7,710 nucleotides of DNA from Myxococcales bacterium (GCA_013002645.1 JABDJF010000740.1:1-7710); one strand, 5' to 3'; positions 1 to 6,916 are shown, counted from the stretch's first letter. Notes: generated by a model from the sequence alone, not told the origin. Numbers and translations: made by a program.

Positions 1-203
1 TGTTCGTCGCGCGGCCCGATTCGGGCCCTCTTGCCGGACGGGATGTGATGGTGTTTCTATCGCTCGTCCGAGGCGGCAGCATCGAGGTACGCTTGGTTGC
101 CGGTCCCGGGCTAGAAATTTGCGACCCATCCGATTGCGGTGTCATCGACGCCGGGTCCTGTGACTACTTCGGTGTGTTCGGGCTCGGCAGAGAGACACTC
201 TGA
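1..203 (+). CDS. C-terminal fragment of an unrecognised protein
   Basis: One plus-strand frame stays open from the window edge to a TGA at 201-203, giving about 66 residues; the other two plus frames are interrupted. I do not recognise the family. The fragment starts Arg/Gly/Asp-rich, has a beta-strand-like hydrophobic stretch (MVFLSLV, then IEVRLVAG), and ends in a tail with three cysteines in the pattern C-x5-C-x8-C before FGVFGLGRETL. No membrane segment or known motif is visible. The stop overlaps the tsaD start codon by one base (TGATG), which suggests translational coupling and co-transcription with tsaD. The cysteines could be a metal site or disulfides, but that is speculation. The N-terminus lies outside the window, so length and function cannot be judged. 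Confidence 0.5.
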   Translation, partial: FVARPDSGPLAGRDVMVFLSLVRGGSIEVRLVAGPGLEICDPSDCGVIDAGSCDYFGVFGLGRETL

Positions 204-1273
204 TGCGCGTTCTCGGGATCGAAAGCTCTTGTGACGAAACGGCTGCCGCGCTCGTCACGGACTCGGGCGAGGTGCTGGCCGATGTGGTGGCGAGCCAAGT
301 TGCCATGCACGGGCCCTACGGGGGTATCGTCCCCGAGCTCGCCTCACGGGCTCACATGCAGGCGATCATTCCGGTCATTCGTGAAGCGCTCGCCAAAACA
401 CGGGGTGGGCTCCAGAGCGTCGACGCAATTGCCGTCACGCAAGGCCCCGGTTTGGTGGGCTCGCTGCTCGTCGGTGTCCAAGTCGCGAAGGCCCTCGCCT
501 GGAGTATCGGCAAGCCGCTCGTCGGCGTGAACCACTTGGACGGCCACCTCTTGGCAGTCTATTTGCAAAGGCCCGGCGAAAGCCCGCCCAAGTCAGGGCC
601 GGCGATGCCGTTCGTGGGATTGCTCGTGAGCGGAGGGCACACGGCGCTCTACCGAGTCGAAGGCTGTGGTGACATCGCACTTCTCGCGCAGACGCGAGAC
701 GACGCTGCCGGCGAGGCCTTCGACAAGGCTGCAAAGCTCCTCGGTCTTGGCTACCCTGGTGGCCCCGTGATCGATCGCTTGGCTGCCCGCGGAAACGCCG
801 GGGCCTTTTCGTTTCCCATTCCGATGGCGTCGCGCAAAACCTTGGAGTTCAGCTTCTCGGGCCTGAAGACGGCCCTGGCGCGCCACGTTCAGCAGCACGG
901 TGTCGCTTCCGACGAGCAAGAGCTCGCGGACCTTTGCGCTTCTTTCCAGGGCGTGATCGTCGAGAGCCTCGTTCGCAAAGCGATTCTCGCTTGCCAGCGC
1001 GAAGAGCTCGGGCGGCTGGTGCTTAGCGGAGGCGTTGCGGCCAATCGGGGGCTGCGTGCCCGAGCCAAGGAGGCCTGCGACGCGAATGGGGTCGGGCTTT
1101 TCGTTCCCCCTCCCGTCTCGTGCACGGACAACGCTGCGATGATTGCTATGGCTGCAGCACACCGCCTGTCGGCAGGCGAGCGAGACGACTTTTCATTTGC
1201 TGTCTACTCGCGCGACCCCGATCGGCGCCGGGGCAAATTTCGGCGAGATGGAACGCTCGTCGAGCGCACATAG
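203..1273 (+). CDS. tsaD: tRNA N6-adenosine threonylcarbamoyltransferase TsaD
   Basis: TsaD transfers the threonylcarbamoyl group from threonylcarbamoyl-AMP to N6 of A37 in ANN-decoding tRNAs, forming t6A in the cytoplasm, in bacteria together with TsaB and TsaE. The 356-residue protein is close to the usual 335-350. It begins with the family signature VLGIESSCDET (residues 3-13). The metal-binding histidines are in NHLDGH (H111, H115), and the third metal ligand is D309 in SCTDN. The ASKHA-fold nucleotide-binding segments are visible as SGGHT (143-147) and LSGGVAANRGLR (274-285). The ATG at 203 gives the expected N-terminus without extension; a weak AGAGAG purine run lies upstream. The start overlaps the preceding stop by one base, and priA begins 7 nt downstream, so an operon is likely. 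tsaB and tsaE are not in the window. No inactivating change is seen. Confidence 0.97.
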   Translation: MRVLGIESSCDETAAALVTDSGEVLADVVASQVAMHGPYGGIVPELASRAHMQAIIPVIREALAKTRGGLQSVDAIAVTQGPGLVGSLLVGVQVAKALAWSIGKPLVGVNHLDGHLLAVYLQRPGESPPKSGPAMPFVGLLVSGGHTALYRVEGCGDIALLAQTRDDAAGEAFDKAAKLLGLGYPGGPVIDRLAARGNAGAFSFPIPMASRKTLEFSFSGLKTALARHVQQHGVASDEQELADLCASFQGVIVESLVRKAILACQREELGRLVLSGGVAANRGLRARAKEACDANGVGLFVPPPVSCTDNAAMIAMAAAHRLSAGERDDFSFAVYSRDPDRRRGKFRRDGTLVERT

Positions 1274-1280
1274 GCGACCC

Positions 1281-3566
1281 ATGTCTGCGAGCGCGTCGGA
1301 GTCGATCGAATCGCACTACGTCGAGGTGGCCCTTCCAGTTCCACTTCGTAAGCTGTTTACCTACGATGTGCCGAGCCAATTGCGGGGTACGCTGAAGCCG
1401 GGTAGCCGCGTCGCCGTTTCGTTTAGTCGCAGGAAGCTAGCCGGCTTCGTAGTGAGCGGACGTGACGACCTTCCGGAAGGAGTGTCGCGCGCACTGCCCG
1501 TCGCGGGTCTGCTCGACTCGGAGCCGGTGTTTACCGACGAGCTGCTGCGATTCCTGGATCAGGCAGCCAAGTACTACATGCACCCGCTCGGCGAGGTGTT
1601 GCGTGCCGCGGCCCCGGCCTTGCCATCGGGGGCGATGCGACGGCTCCGTAAGGATGGGTTCTTGGAAGCTACGGAGAATCTTCCCGGGCAGCGCGTCGCG
1701 CATCACCGAACCTGGAAGGTGACGGCGACCGGCAAGGACCCGTCGACCGTGCGGCTTGGGGCACGACAGAAGAAACTCATGGATCGGTTCTCAGATCGCG
1801 ATTCGATCCTTCTCGAGGAGCTGCGCGGCGAGGTCGCCGACCCCCGCGCCGTCATCCGCTCACTCACGGAAAAGGGACTCCTCGAATTCGAAGAGGTCGA
1901 AGCCATCCGTGATCCGTTCTTTCGAGCTCCGGTCAAGAGAGACGAGCCACCGGCACCGACTGCAGCGCAGCAAATCGCAATCGACAGGATGGTCAAAGCG
2001 CTCGCGAATCGGAGCGGGCAGGCGTTTCTCGTCCACGGCGTGACCGGGTCTGGAAAGACCGAGGTCTACCTCCGCGCGATCGACGAAGTTCGAAAGGCCG
2101 GCCGCGGCGCAATCTTGCTCGTACCCGAAATCGCGCTTACCCCGCAGCTGGTCGGACGATTCCGCGCGCGGTTTGGCGACGAGATTGCCGTGCTGCACAG
2201 CGGGCTCACGGCACGTCAGCGAGACGATGCCTGGCAAGCGCTTCGCAAAGGAAGGGTTCAGGTGGCGATCGGAGCGCGTTCCGCGCTGTTCGCACCTGTC
2301 GCAGACCTGGGTTTGATCGTCGTGGACGAGGAGCACGACCCGTCATTCAAACAGGACGAGGGCTTTCGCTATCAGGCCAGGGACATGGCCTTGCTCCGGG
2401 CGCGGTACGCAGGGGCGGTCTGCGTGCTTGGGAGCGCCACGCCGTCGATCGAAACGTATCATCGCGCAAACCAAGGGCTCATCGGCTTGCTTTCGCTGCC
2501 TACGCGAGCGACCGGTGCAACCATGCCCGAGGTCGAAGTCGTCGATCTACGTCGACACCGAATCGGACCGACCGGCCATCCCCTCGTCTCGGGCCCCCTG
2601 TTTACCGCGCTCGGCCGCTGTTTGGAAAGCGGTCACCAGGCGATCATCTTTCTCAATCGTCGCGGCTTTGCGCCAAGCCTTCGATGCGTCTCCTGTGGCG
2701 TGGTTGCGGAGTGCCCTGCCTGCAGCGTCGCCCTAACCGAGCATCGGGGCCAGGGCGCGCTTCGATGTCACTACTGCGATTTCCATCGGACGGTCGCCGT
2801 TCCCTGTATCGCGTGCGGGAGCACGGAGTACAAGCGACTTGGAGTAGGTACCGAACAACTCCAGAAAGCCGTCGAGGAGAGCTTTCCGAAGGCCCGCGTC
2901 GCGCGGCTCGATCGCGATACAGCGTCGGGCGATGGGGTCGAGGCGGTTCTCGACCGGCTGCGGAGCGGTGAAGTCGATGTGCTCGTCGGTACGCAGATGG
3001 TGACCAAGGGACACGACATCGCCGGGATTACCCTGGTCGGCGTTGCTCTTGCCGACCAAAGCCTCGCCTTCCCGGATTTCCGCGCCTCCGAACGTACCTT
3101 TCAGCTTCTCGCACAAGTCGCCGGTCGCGCGGGCCGTGCCGACAGCCCCGGAGAAGTCATCCTTCAGACCTACCAGCCCGATCACCCGGCGGTGCGTCTG
3201 GCTGCTGCGCATGACTACGAGAGCTTCTACGTCGAAGAGGTTCGCGAGCGGCAAGAGGTCGGCTACCCACCCTTCGCGCGCCTCGTGAGCGTGCGCGTCC
3301 ATGCTGGTGCCGAGGACGACGCGCGCCGCGCCACACAGGCGCTCGCCGACACGGCCCGTCGTCATCAATCGGTCAAAGACGGCGCCGTTCAAGTCCTAGG
3401 GCCGGCCCCGGCGCCCCTCGTCCGCCTCCGAGGCCGCTACCACTACCGTCTACTGTTGAAGTCCCCCGACAGAAAGCTCCTCCGAAACGTAGCCGCCCAC
3501 CTCGCCGCACGAATCGAAAACGGCCTCCCCCCCGCCCACGCCAGCCTGGACATCGACCCGCTCTAG
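1281..3566 (+). CDS. priA: Primosomal protein N' (replication restart helicase PriA)
   Basis: PriA is a 3'-5' superfamily 2 helicase that recognises stalled or collapsed forks and reloads DnaB. From the ATG at 1281 the product is 761 residues (E. coli 732). The N-terminal 3'-DNA-end-binding domain starts at about residue 12 (YVEVALPVPL...LFTYDVP). The helicase core has Walker A GVTGSGKT (253-260), the DEEH box (349-352), GSATPS (384-389), GTQMVTKGHD (570-579) and QVAGRAGR (612-619). Eight zinc-binding cysteines (469, 472, 478, 481, 496, 499, 509, 512) have the spacing of E. coli PriA. I chose 1281 because it follows tsaD by 7 nt, has a weak AGG 6 nt upstream and gives a family-like N-terminus. 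An in-frame ATG at 1248 would add 11 residues inside tsaD, and one at 1143 would add 46. The gene probably shares a transcript with tsaD. Its stop overlaps that of the convergent flavoprotein gene. Confidence 0.97.
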   Translation: MSASASESIESHYVEVALPVPLRKLFTYDVPSQLRGTLKPGSRVAVSFSRRKLAGFVVSGRDDLPEGVSRALPVAGLLDSEPVFTDELLRFLDQAAKYYMHPLGEVLRAAAPALPSGAMRRLRKDGFLEATENLPGQRVAHHRTWKVTATGKDPSTVRLGARQKKLMDRFSDRDSILLEELRGEVADPRAVIRSLTEKGLLEFEEVEAIRDPFFRAPVKRDEPPAPTAAQQIAIDRMVKALANRSGQAFLVHGVTGSGKTEVYLRAIDEVRKAGRGAILLVPEIALTPQLVGRFRARFGDEIAVLHSGLTARQRDDAWQALRKGRVQVAIGARSALFAPVADLGLIVVDEEHDPSFKQDEGFRYQARDMALLRARYAGAVCVLGSATPSIETYHRANQGLIGLLSLPTRATGATMPEVEVVDLRRHRIGPTGHPLVSGPLFTALGRCLESGHQAIIFLNRRGFAPSLRCVSCGVVAECPACSVALTEHRGQGALRCHYCDFHRTVAVPCIACGSTEYKRLGVGTEQLQKAVEESFPKARVARLDRDTASGDGVEAVLDRLRSGEVDVLVGTQMVTKGHDIAGITLVGVALADQSLAFPDFRASERTFQLLAQVAGRAGRADSPGEVILQTYQPDHPAVRLAAAHDYESFYVEEVRERQEVGYPPFARLVSVRVHAGAEDDARRATQALADTARRHQSVKDGAVQVLGPAPAPLVRLRGRYHYRLLLKSPDRKLLRNVAAHLAARIENGLPPAHASLDIDPL

Positions 3567-5290
3567 GGGACAGTCGCCGGGGTAGGAGAGTGTCCCCTTC
3601 GAGCCGCGTCTTCCGCTGCGAGAAATCCAAAGGTCAGCGCGGGGCCGATGGTGCCGCCGGCGCCTGGGTAGCTCCGTCCCATCACCGAGGACGACGAGTT
3701 GCCTGCCGCATAGAGACCCGCGATCACGCGCCCGTCGGCTTTCAGCACCCGACTGTGCGAATCGGTCACGAGCCCCCCCTTGGTTCCGAGGTCGCCCGGG
3801 TAGATTTGCACCGCGTAGAAAGGAGGCGTTTCGATCGGGCCGAGCGAGCAGTTGGGCTTCACCCGCGGATCGCCATAGTAGCGGTCCTGCGCGCTCCAAC
3901 CTCGGTTGTAGTCCGGATCTTCACCCTTGACCGCATGCTCGTTGAACCGCGCGATCGTCGACTTCACCGTCGCCGCCGGAATCTCGAGTTGATTGCATAG
4001 CGCGTCGAGGTTCGCGGCTTTGTAGAGAAACTTGCCGTCGCGGTAGCGACGCGGGAGCTGCTTGTCCGGCATGACCTTGCCGGGCGCGATCGGCCCGGCG
4101 ATCGACGACTTTCGGTAGGTCGCATCGAAAATGTGAAACCATCGAGGCTCGGTTGCGCCCGTTTTCGCGACATCGTCGTACATGCCGTTGACAACGTCGA
4201 TGTACGGCGCCGCCTCGTTGGTGAATCGCTTCCCCGACTGGTTGACGAAAAGCCCGTGCGGCAGACTTTTCTCGACCACCAGGACCCAGGAATACGGCGA
4301 CTTCGGAACCATCGAGACCGGCGTCCACCAGGCCTCGTCCATCATGTCGAGCGTGCCTCCGGCATCGCGTCCCATGCGAATCGCGTCTCCGGTGTTCGAC
4401 GGGGTTCCGGCGGTCCACTCGGTCGTGATCGGTTGCCGTTGATACTGCTTCCGCATCTCGAGGTTCCGTGAAAAACCGCCCGCGGCGAGGACGACCCCCC
4501 GATTCGCCTTCACGCGAATGGTATTGCCCTCCTTGCGGACCAGCGCCCCGACGACCTTGCCATCTTCGAAAACGAGCTCTTCGACGCTGGTATTGAGCCA
4601 GGCTGGAACGTTTCGCTCTTTGACCGAAAGCAAAAGGCGACCCATCAAAGCGTTGCCGGCGCAGAGCTTCGTGTCGCGCCCCCAGCGTTTCCGTTTGAAG
4701 TAGCGCAGCATGTACAAAAGCATCTGCCACGCCATGAACATCATGGTTTTGAAGCCCACTCCGATCGCAGCCTGTGCCTCCTTCGCGGTGATGCCGAACT
4801 TGCCGAGAATCTGCGACTGCGGGTGCGGCCTGCGCAAGCGAATCAAGTCTTCGCGCAGCCGCGACCCGTCGAACGGGACCGGATCCATCGACCGACCGCC
4901 GGGCAGCCCACCGGGCGCTTCGGGGTAGTAATCGGTGTACTTTGCCAGCGGGACGTAGCGCACGTGTGTCGCTTCGTGCAGGTACGCGAGCACACGCCTG
5001 CTCTCGCGGATGAAAAGCCAGAGGCGTTCGTCGGGCACCTCGCCCTTGGTGATGTGCTTCAGATATTCGAAGCCTCTTTCGTCCGAGTCCGCGATGCCTT
5101 CGCGGGCCATGCCAGGGTTGTTGGCGACCCAGCAGACGCCGCCCGACATCGCCGAGTTTCCACCGAAGAACTCGCTCTTCTCGACCAGCAGCACGTCCAA
5201 GCCGAGATCGTGCGCGCGAACCGCAGCGCCCATTCCGGCGGCTCCGCTTCCCATCACGAGCAAATCCACTGTTCGGTCCCACTCCGCCAT
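3563..5290 (-). CDS. FAD-dependent 3-ketosteroid-delta1-dehydrogenase-like oxidoreductase
   Basis: The product has 575 residues and belongs to the FAD_binding_2 (fumarate reductase/KstD) superfamily. The N-terminal dinucleotide fold shows GSGAAG (14-19), the ribose-binding E37 in LLVEK, and GGNSAMSGG (43-51). Features recalled from mycobacterial KstD follow: YTDYYPEAPGG...GGRS (118-134), AAGGFSRNLEMRKQYQ (269-284), TTEWTAG...NTGDAI (289-304), YYGDP (471-475), GDLGTKGG (499-506), LYAAGN (526-531) and SYPGAGGTIGPA (540-551). In Rhodococcus KstD1, Tyr487 and Gly491 polarise the steroid C3 ketone; Y541 and G545 here fit that Y-P-G-x-G motif. The inferred reaction is 1,2-desaturation of a 3-ketosteroid ring A. 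Substrate is unproven, and a relative acting on another cyclic ketone or enone remains possible. No signal peptide is seen, so it is probably cytoplasmic. The ATG has AAGGAG 7 nt upstream. It is monocistronic within the window and lies opposite to its housekeeping neighbours. Confidence 0.85.
   Translation of the reverse strand: MAEWDRTVDLLVMGSGAAGMGAAVRAHDLGLDVLLVEKSEFFGGNSAMSGGVCWVANNPGMAREGIADSDERGFEYLKHITKGEVPDERLWLFIRESRRVLAYLHEATHVRYVPLAKYTDYYPEAPGGLPGGRSMDPVPFDGSRLREDLIRLRRPHPQSQILGKFGITAKEAQAAIGVGFKTMMFMAWQMLLYMLRYFKRKRWGRDTKLCAGNALMGRLLLSVKERNVPAWLNTSVEELVFEDGKVVGALVRKEGNTIRVKANRGVVLAAGGFSRNLEMRKQYQRQPITTEWTAGTPSNTGDAIRMGRDAGGTLDMMDEAWWTPVSMVPKSPYSWVLVVEKSLPHGLFVNQSGKRFTNEAAPYIDVVNGMYDDVAKTGATEPRWFHIFDATYRKSSIAGPIAPGKVMPDKQLPRRYRDGKFLYKAANLDALCNQLEIPAATVKSTIARFNEHAVKGEDPDYNRGWSAQDRYYGDPRVKPNCSLGPIETPPFYAVQIYPGDLGTKGGLVTDSHSRVLKADGRVIAGLYAAGNSSSSVMGRSYPGAGGTIGPALTFGFLAAEDAARRGHSPTPATVP
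3565..3598. repeat. Inverted repeat at the priA / flavoprotein convergent junction
   Basis: AGGGGACA (3565-3572) pairs perfectly with TGTCCCCT (3591-3598) across an 18-nt loop. The repeat begins at the overlapping stop codons and lies within the last codons of the minus-strand flavoprotein gene. It could form a hairpin at the 3' end of the priA transcript. No T-run follows on either strand, so it is not a classical intrinsic terminator. It may limit read-through or protect 3' ends, or be a decayed REP-like element. Confidence 0.4.
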
Positions 5291-5297
5291 CGCGGCG

Positions 5298-5303
5298 CTC
5301 CTT
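5298..5303 (-). promoter_or_regulatory. Ribosome binding site of the KstD-like gene
   Basis: On the minus strand AAGGAG lies 7 nt upstream of the ATG at 5290. It is one of the two best Shine-Dalgarno matches in the window (with that of def) and fixes the start codon. A two-codon frame (ATG AGA TAA, 5310-5302) ends on it and is probably chance. Confidence 0.8.
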
Positions 5304-5323
5304 ATCTCATGGCAGGTTCGAAA

Positions 5324-5339
5324 CTAGAACATGTTCTAG
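5324..5339. promoter_or_regulatory. 16-bp perfect palindrome, candidate TetR-family (KstR-type) operator
   Basis: CTAGAACATGTTCTAG is a perfect inverted repeat, 34-49 nt upstream of the flavoprotein start. Its inner 14 bases, TAGAACATGTTCTA, fit the KstR consensus TnnAACnnGTTnnA described for mycobacterial cholesterol-catabolism genes. It covers the likely -10 hexamer of the minus-strand promoter, so a bound dimer should repress the gene. That a KstR-like protein binds it is inferred; no regulator gene is in the window. Confidence 0.7.
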
Positions 5340-5356
5340 CGTTGCGCGCGTGTCAA
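5328..5356 (-). promoter_or_regulatory. Putative sigma70-type promoter of the KstD-like gene
   Basis: Reading the minus strand, a perfect TTGACA -35 box (5356-5351) is followed by a 17-nt spacer and CATGTT (5333-5328) as -10. The -10 is weak (3 of 6 matches) but keeps the A at position 2 and T at position 6. The -10 lies inside the palindrome at 5324-5339. Transcription would start near 5321, leaving a leader of about 30 nt. No start site has been mapped. Confidence 0.55.
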
Positions 5357-5367
5357 ACCGCCCGATC

Positions 5368-5396
5368 TTGCGACCGGGGTTGCTGAGCGCTAAAAA
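5368..5396 (+). promoter_or_regulatory. Putative promoter of the def-fmt-adenosyltransferase operon
   Basis: TTGCGA (5368-5373), a 17-nt spacer and TAAAAA (5391-5396) each match the sigma70 consensus at 4 of 6 positions. They lie in the only AT-richer patch of the gap, about 50 nt upstream of the def start. The promoter would point away from the flavoprotein promoter, with the two -35 boxes about 11 nt apart. This is an inference from sequence only. Confidence 0.4.
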
Positions 5397-5434
5397 ATGT
5401 TTAGGTTTGGGCGGTCTCGAGCGCCCGGCCGCGC

Positions 5435-5440
5435 GGAGGT
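5435..5440 (+). promoter_or_regulatory. Ribosome binding site of def
   Basis: GGAGGT lies 6 nt upstream of the GTG at 5447. This strong Shine-Dalgarno match at good spacing supports the non-ATG start, which also gives a standard deformylase N-terminus. Confidence 0.8.
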
Positions 5441-5446
5441 TCATAC

Positions 5447-5962
5447 GTGATTCGCCCAATTCTCTTTTACCCCGACAAACGGCTCCGCGAGCCCGGCAAA
5501 GACGTCGAGGTCTTCGACGCGGAGCTGCACCGCTTGGTCGACGACATGGCGGAGACGATGTATGCGGCTCCGGGTGTCGGTTTGGCCGCGCCGCAGATCG
5601 GCGTCTCCAAGCGCCTTTTCATCGTGGATGTGGCCTCTGACGAGGACGAGCCGAGCGACCTACGCGTCTTCATCAACCCCGAAATCATCGCTGCCGAAGG
5701 CGAAACTAGCTTCAATGAGGGCTGCCTCTCGTTTCCCGGTATTCGCGAAGACATCGACCGAGCCGAACGCATCACCGTCCGGGCGCTCGACCAAGACGGC
5801 AAGCCTTTCGAGCTCGAGGCCGAGGGTCTGTTGGCGATCGCGATTCAACACGAAAATGATCACCTCAATGGCGAGCTCATGATCGACCATCTCAGCGTCT
5901 TGCGCCGGCGTTTGGTGCATCGCGCGATGAGCAAGCGTGCGGCGGTCGACGCCGCGCAGTGA
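5447..5962 (+). CDS. def: Peptide deformylase
   Basis: The enzyme removes the formyl group from the N-terminal methionine of nascent proteins at the ribosome exit, using a metal ion (usually Fe2+). At 171 residues it has the length of a type 1 bacterial deformylase. All three family motifs are intact: GVGLAAPQIG (43-52, with Q50), EGCLSFPG (91-98, with metal ligand C93) and QHENDH (134-139, with metal ligands H135 and H139 and catalytic E136). A short basic C-terminal tail (RRRLVHRAMSKRAA) follows the core. Translation starts at GTG, supported by GGAGGT 6 nt upstream. fmt begins 6 nt after the stop, so the enzyme that adds the formyl group and the one that removes it are co-transcribed, as in many bacteria. 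The gene opens a plus-strand operon. Confidence 0.97.
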   Translation: MIRPILFYPDKRLREPGKDVEVFDAELHRLVDDMAETMYAAPGVGLAAPQIGVSKRLFIVDVASDEDEPSDLRVFINPEIIAAEGETSFNEGCLSFPGIREDIDRAERITVRALDQDGKPFELEAEGLLAIAIQHENDHLNGELMIDHLSVLRRRLVHRAMSKRAAVDAAQ

Positions 5963-5968
5963 TAGCCT

Positions 5969-6916
5969 GTGAGAACGATTTTCTTCGGCAGCCCCGAGTT
6001 TGCCGTGCCTTGCCTCGATGCATTGCACGAGATCAGTGAGGTCGTGACCGTCATCTCACAACCGGACCGGCCCGCAGGGCGCGGGCTTGCGATGCGGCTC
6101 CCGCCCGTGAAGCAGCGCGCATTGGAGCTCGGGCTCGACGTCTGGCAACCGACCAAAGTGCGAACGGCCGAGTTTGCCAAACGGCTTCAGTCGCTCGAGT
6201 CAGACGTAGCCGTCGTGGTCGCCTACGGTCGAATCCTGCCCCTTGCCGTGCTCGAGGCGCCCCGCGCCGGCTGTGTGAACGTTCACGCGTCGCTGCTACC
6301 GCGCTGGCGAGGCGCGGCGCCGATTCAATGGTCGATCGTGCACGGCGACGAGGAGACAGGGGTCACGTTGATGCAAATGGACGAGGGCATGGACACCGGT
6401 CCCATCCTCGCCGCTGCATCGACCCCGATCGAAGTCGATGACGATGCCGCCACGCTCACTCAGACGCTTTCGACGATGGGCGCGGCGCTCCTGCGAGAGT
6501 ATTTGCCGCGCTACGTCGCCGGCGAGCTCACCCCTAGTCGCCAAGACGACGCCGCAGCGACGATGGCGCCTCTCCTCGACAAGGCACACGGCCTCATCCA
6601 ATGGAACAAATCGGCGCGCGCAGTGCACAATCAGATCCGCGGCATGAATCCGTGGCCGGGCGCGCATACGGTTCTTGGCGAGCGGCGAATCAAAGTGCAT
6701 CGCGCGATTCCGACGACGCTTGATCCGGAAGAGGCCCGCCCCGGCCAGGTGATCGCGCTCGATCCGGAGGGCATCCTCGTCGCCTGTGCCGAGGGAACGC
6801 TCGAGATACAGGAGCTTCAAGTGAGTGGCCGCAAGCGGGTCGACGCGCGTTCCTTCGCAAGCGGGCGCGGGGTTGCAGTGGGCGATTGCTTTTCTAGCGA
6901 AGTGACCGATCAATGA
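5969..6916 (+). CDS. fmt: Methionyl-tRNA formyltransferase
   Basis: Fmt transfers a formyl group from 10-formyltetrahydrofolate to Met-tRNA(fMet) for translation initiation. The protein is 315 residues, the usual length. The N-terminal Rossmann-like formyltransferase domain begins IFFGSPEFAVPCLDAL (4-19). The catalytic Asn-x-His is N104/H106 in NVHASLLPRWRGAAPIQ, and the catalytic Asp is D142 in EGMDTGPI. The C-terminal tRNA-binding domain starts near residue 205, with KAHGLIQWNKSARAVHNQIR and MNPWPGA. The GTG start at 5969 is 6 nt after def and has only a weak purine-rich upstream sequence, so coupling to def translation is likely. The last four bases overlap the start of the adenosyltransferase gene (ATGA). 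No damage to the reading frame or key residues is visible. Confidence 0.97.
   Translation: MRTIFFGSPEFAVPCLDALHEISEVVTVISQPDRPAGRGLAMRLPPVKQRALELGLDVWQPTKVRTAEFAKRLQSLESDVAVVVAYGRILPLAVLEAPRAGCVNVHASLLPRWRGAAPIQWSIVHGDEETGVTLMQMDEGMDTGPILAAASTPIEVDDDAATLTQTLSTMGAALLREYLPRYVAGELTPSRQDDAAATMAPLLDKAHGLIQWNKSARAVHNQIRGMNPWPGAHTVLGERRIKVHRAIPTTLDPEEARPGQVIALDPEGILVACAEGTLEIQELQVSGRKRVDARSFASGRGVAVGDCFSSEVTDQ

Noticed and set aside
593..1162. A 189-codon minus-strand open frame antisense to tsaD
   Set aside because: No family motif or ribosome binding site is evident, and tsaD on the other strand carries all its signatures across this region.
1143..1280. An upstream start of priA inside tsaD, adding 46 residues (ATG 1143) or 11 (ATG 1248)
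   Set aside because: The extra residues read as frame-shifted tsaD and have no PriA counterpart; family similarity starts a few residues after the ATG at 1281.
2733..3392. A 219-codon minus-strand open frame antisense to priA
   Set aside because: It lies opposite the zinc-binding and helicase motifs of priA, has low-complexity composition and no motif of its own.
3921..5282. A 453-codon open frame on the minus strand inside the flavoprotein gene
   Set aside because: It is a shifted-frame shadow: very rich in Arg, Gly and Ala, no recognisable motifs, and fully covered by a gene with many family motifs. High GC makes such long shadows common.
5302..5310. A two-codon leader frame (ATG AGA TAA) just before the flavoprotein ribosome binding site
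   Set aside because: It has no ribosome binding site of its own and is too short to separate from chance.
4823..5386. A 187-codon plus-strand open frame antisense to the flavoprotein start and promoter
   Set aside because: It is rich in Arg, Ala and His without a recognisable domain and covers the FAD-binding motif and promoter of the real gene.
5291..5446. A possible riboswitch or small RNA in the divergent gap
   Set aside because: The gap is 156 nt and is largely explained by two promoters, the palindrome and two ribosome binding sites. I saw no conserved riboswitch core such as a B12 box.
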